Shown: positions 6,442 through 7,407 of the stretch, in pieces
How positions within the stretch are numbered: the stretch's first letter is position 1
How the letters are laid out: every line of letters begins with the position of its first letter
Origin: Helicobacteraceae bacterium
Lineage (GTDB): Bacteria > Campylobacterota > Campylobacteria > Campylobacterales > Sulfurimonadaceae
NCBI GenBank assembly: GCA_030642185.1
Contig: DAOWOG010000045.1
Coordinates: 1-7,407, forward strand
DNA length: 7,407 nucleotides
Reading direction: 5' to 3'
Translations under genes and position numbers: made by a program
The notes under the pieces: model-generated
Told to the model about the DNA's origin: nothing
Seen by the model: the letters and a program-made list of their open reading frames with translations, nothing else
Databases searched by the model: none

Positions 6442-6660
6442 TTAGTAAATCAGTTCAAGACATTGTTCTTTAAACTTTGGTAGACCGTTTCGTATTATCC
6501 ATTCGATAATGGCGAGATTGACACCTTCATAATCATGGGCGATATAAGTTCTAACATCATCCAGTGCTTTTATAATACTCCCTGAATCTTCAACAATTTT
6601 ATCTATATATTCAATTTTTTCGAGAATAAGATAAATTTTGCTGATGGATTCTTTAGACAT
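6442..6660 (-). CDS. hepT: HepT-type toxin, apparently internally shortened
   Basis: Protein of 72 residues from a HepT (HEPN, DUF86) gene. The N-terminal helix (SKIYLILEKIEYIDKIVEDS) and the C-terminal HEPN helix with its motif R37-TYIA-H42-D-Y44 (RX4HXY) are clear. After it comes the usual LAIIEWIIRNGLPKFKEQ. Family members usually have about 100-140 residues, with two helices between those parts; here A32-L-D-D35 joins straight to V36-R37. I infer an in-frame internal deletion. HepT proteins are RNases active on tRNA or mRNA and are neutralised when MntA adds AMP to the motif tyrosine (here Y44). Without the central helices, folding and dimerisation are doubtful, so this may be an inactive remnant. 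The gene overlaps mntA by 8 bp, which fixes the pair as one unit. Confidence 0.78.
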   Translation of the reverse strand: MSKESISKIYLILEKIEYIDKIVEDSGSIIKALDDVRTYIAHDYEGVNLAIIEWIIRNGLPKFKEQCLELIY

Positions 6661-6961
6661 AAATGGCTCTGTCCGTAATGAATTTCTTTCCTGTTTTTCC
6701 CATTCCGCTGCTGTCGGCTAAATCTACCGTAATACCCAGCGCATCAGTCAACTCTTTTTGGATCTGCTTAATTCGGGCTATTGCACCAAATCCATAGCGT
6801 GAAGCAAACTCCGGCGTTGCCTCAACCAAAATATCGATATCACTACTCTCATCTTCCTCTTCACGCGAATAAGAACCAAACAGAGCTTTGATCAGGAAGC
6901 CTTCTTTCTGATATTTAGGTTTAATACTGGCCAAATAATTGAGTATCTCTTCTTTTTTCAT
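6653..6961 (-). CDS. mntA: MntA-type minimal nucleotidyltransferase antitoxin
   Basis: Protein of 102 residues, typical length for a minimal nucleotidyltransferase. The fold's motif GS-X10-DxD is complete: G29-S30 and D41-x-D43, which bind nucleotide and Mg2+. It is followed by IDILVEA, and then LGITVDLAD, where the third acidic residue of the family would lie. Known MntA proteins transfer AMP from ATP to the tyrosine of the RX4HXY motif in their partner HepT, blocking its RNase activity; the partner here is the overlapping downstream gene. All catalytic residues I can check are intact, in contrast to the shortened HepT. No Shine-Dalgarno sequence precedes the ATG; see the promoter entry. Assignment to the family is firm; the action on this HepT is inferred. 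Confidence 0.9.
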   Translation of the reverse strand: MKKEEILNYLASIKPKYQKEGFLIKALFGSYSREEEDESSDIDILVEATPEFASRYGFGAIARIKQIQKELTDALGITVDLADSSGMGKTGKKFITDRAIYV

Positions 6962-6974
6962 CGTCTATATTATA
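6962..6974 (-). promoter_or_regulatory. promoter -10 of mntA-hepT, possibly giving a leaderless mRNA
   Basis: A perfect TATAAT (6974-6969 on the minus strand) is followed by only seven bases (ATAGACG) before the ATG. A start site at the usual distance would fall on or next to the A of the ATG. No Shine-Dalgarno match lies in those bases. The -35 region is not conserved. Confidence 0.5.
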
Positions 6975-6986
6975 ACTTAACTTATC

Positions 6987-7000
6987 TAGGGGTGCCCCTA
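6987..7000. promoter_or_regulatory. GC-rich dyad in the mntA promoter, possible operator
   Basis: TAGGGG and CCCCTA are perfect inverted half-sites separated by TG. ACTTA (6980-6984) and AAGT (7000-7003) on the flanks prolong the symmetry with a four-base interruption. The dyad lies 12 bases upstream of the -10 box, where a bound protein would block RNA polymerase. It stands out against the AT-rich spacer. Autoregulation by the MntA-HepT complex is one guess; the binding protein is unknown. Confidence 0.4.
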
Positions 7001-7045
7001 AGTCATTATGTTTATTGGTCGTGATGCTAAGGTTTGGGTTAGTCG

Positions 7046-7068
7046 TCGTAACAAAATGGCATTTACGA
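7046..7068. repeat. inverted repeat in the spacer right of mntA
   Basis: TCGTAA (7046-7051) and TTACGA (7063-7068) form a 6-bp inverted repeat with an 11-base loop. No T-run follows closely on either strand. It may be a weak 3' hairpin for the unknown gene to its right, or chance. Confidence 0.25.
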
Positions 7069-7103
7069 TAATAAAATATTTTGAGATCAACCAGTAATTT
7101 GGC

Positions 7104-7407
7104 TTAGTGCGATGCCGTCATCAGCGAAAAACTTTGATGTTTGGCACGTACATCTCCAAACATGACAATATCTTCAAGCATCGCCTCGAAAGGCAGATGA
7201 CTTGGACCCATGCAGACCTGCAGATCACCTTCATTCCCGGCAAAGATATCTTTTGCGACACCTATGGCAAAATAGGAACAGTTTTCCGATGGCATCTGTC
7301 TGTGCATATGTTCCAACTCTTTTCCTGAAGGTTTGCTCAATTTCAACTCACCTTTCATCGTTTTGATTCCGACAGCATGCATTATCTTCAATTCACCGGG
7401 CTTCATA
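7104..7407 (-). CDS. hypothetical protein, 5' end at or beyond the window edge
   Basis: I do not recognise this protein. The minus-strand frame is open from the right edge to TAA at 7106-7104. The first visible ATG (7406-7404) would give 100 residues, but only one base upstream is visible, so the true start may lie outside. The sequence is mixed alpha/beta with no signal peptide or membrane segment. It has two cysteines (C43 in ENCSYFAIG and C65 in VCMGPSH), a run of histidines and methionines (EHMHRQM) and a C-terminal His. Together these could suggest a metal or redox link, but no known motif is formed. It is separated from mntA by 142 bp and probably has its own promoter, so it need not relate to the toxin-antitoxin pair. 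Confidence 0.6.
   Translation of the reverse strand, partial: MKPGELKIMHAVGIKTMKGELKLSKPSGKELEHMHRQMPSENCSYFAIGVAKDIFAGNEGDLQVCMGPSHLPFEAMLEDIVMFGDVRAKHQSFSLMTASH

Noticed and set aside
6962..7103. Possible small gene or RNA in the 142-bp spacer
   Set aside because: A short minus-strand frame can be read, but it has no start with a ribosome-binding site and no cloverleaf or other RNA fold was seen; only the promoter, a dyad and an inverted repeat are supported.
7107..7328. Plus-strand open frame opposite the right-edge gene
   Set aside because: No ribosome-binding site or domain; the minus-strand frame is longer and reads as a more protein-like sequence.

Overview
The window looks like a chromosomal stretch of a moderately AT-rich Gram-negative bacterium. 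It carries outer-membrane lipoproteins with Sec/SPII signals, an MltC-type murein hydrolase, an LpoB homologue and several LPP20-type proteins. LPP20 proteins and a minimal MntA-HepT pair together fit Campylobacterota (a Sulfurimonas- or Sulfurovum-like organism) best. That placement is inference: the MltC, YcfL and LpoB genes are otherwise best known from Gammaproteobacteria. There are no rRNA or tRNA genes, CRISPR arrays or transposases.

Left half (1-2925, plus strand): one tightly packed operon. It holds the 3' end of an LPP20-like gene, an MltC-type lytic transglycosylase starting on the base after that gene's stop codon, a 200-residue membrane-anchored protein that I read as a divergent LPP20-like domain, and a 344-residue exported protein joining a FlgT/LPP20-like N-terminal domain to a C-terminal beta domain with two cysteines. 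The last gene starts inside its upstream neighbour behind a strong ribosome-binding site.

Middle (2972-6390, minus strand): a convergent operon of four lipoprotein genes, in transcription order a two-unit LPP20 lipoprotein, a COG3014-type TPR lipoprotein, ycfL and lpoB. The two operons meet over a 46-bp gap that holds a REP-like palindrome. Together the eight genes look like one cell-envelope module that places a murein-cutting enzyme opposite a putative activator of murein synthesis, among several LPP20/FlgT-type proteins. The C-terminus of the protein cut by the left edge closely resembles that of the LPP20 lipoprotein at the far end of the module, so related genes bracket it.

Right end (6442-7407, minus strand): an MntA-type minimal nucleotidyltransferase overlapping a HepT-type gene by 8 bp. 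The HepT protein seems to have lost its central helices in frame while keeping the RX4HXY motif. The mntA promoter lies so close to the ATG that the transcript may be leaderless, and a GC-rich dyad sits next to it. Beyond a 142-bp spacer is a gene of unknown function that reaches or crosses the right edge.
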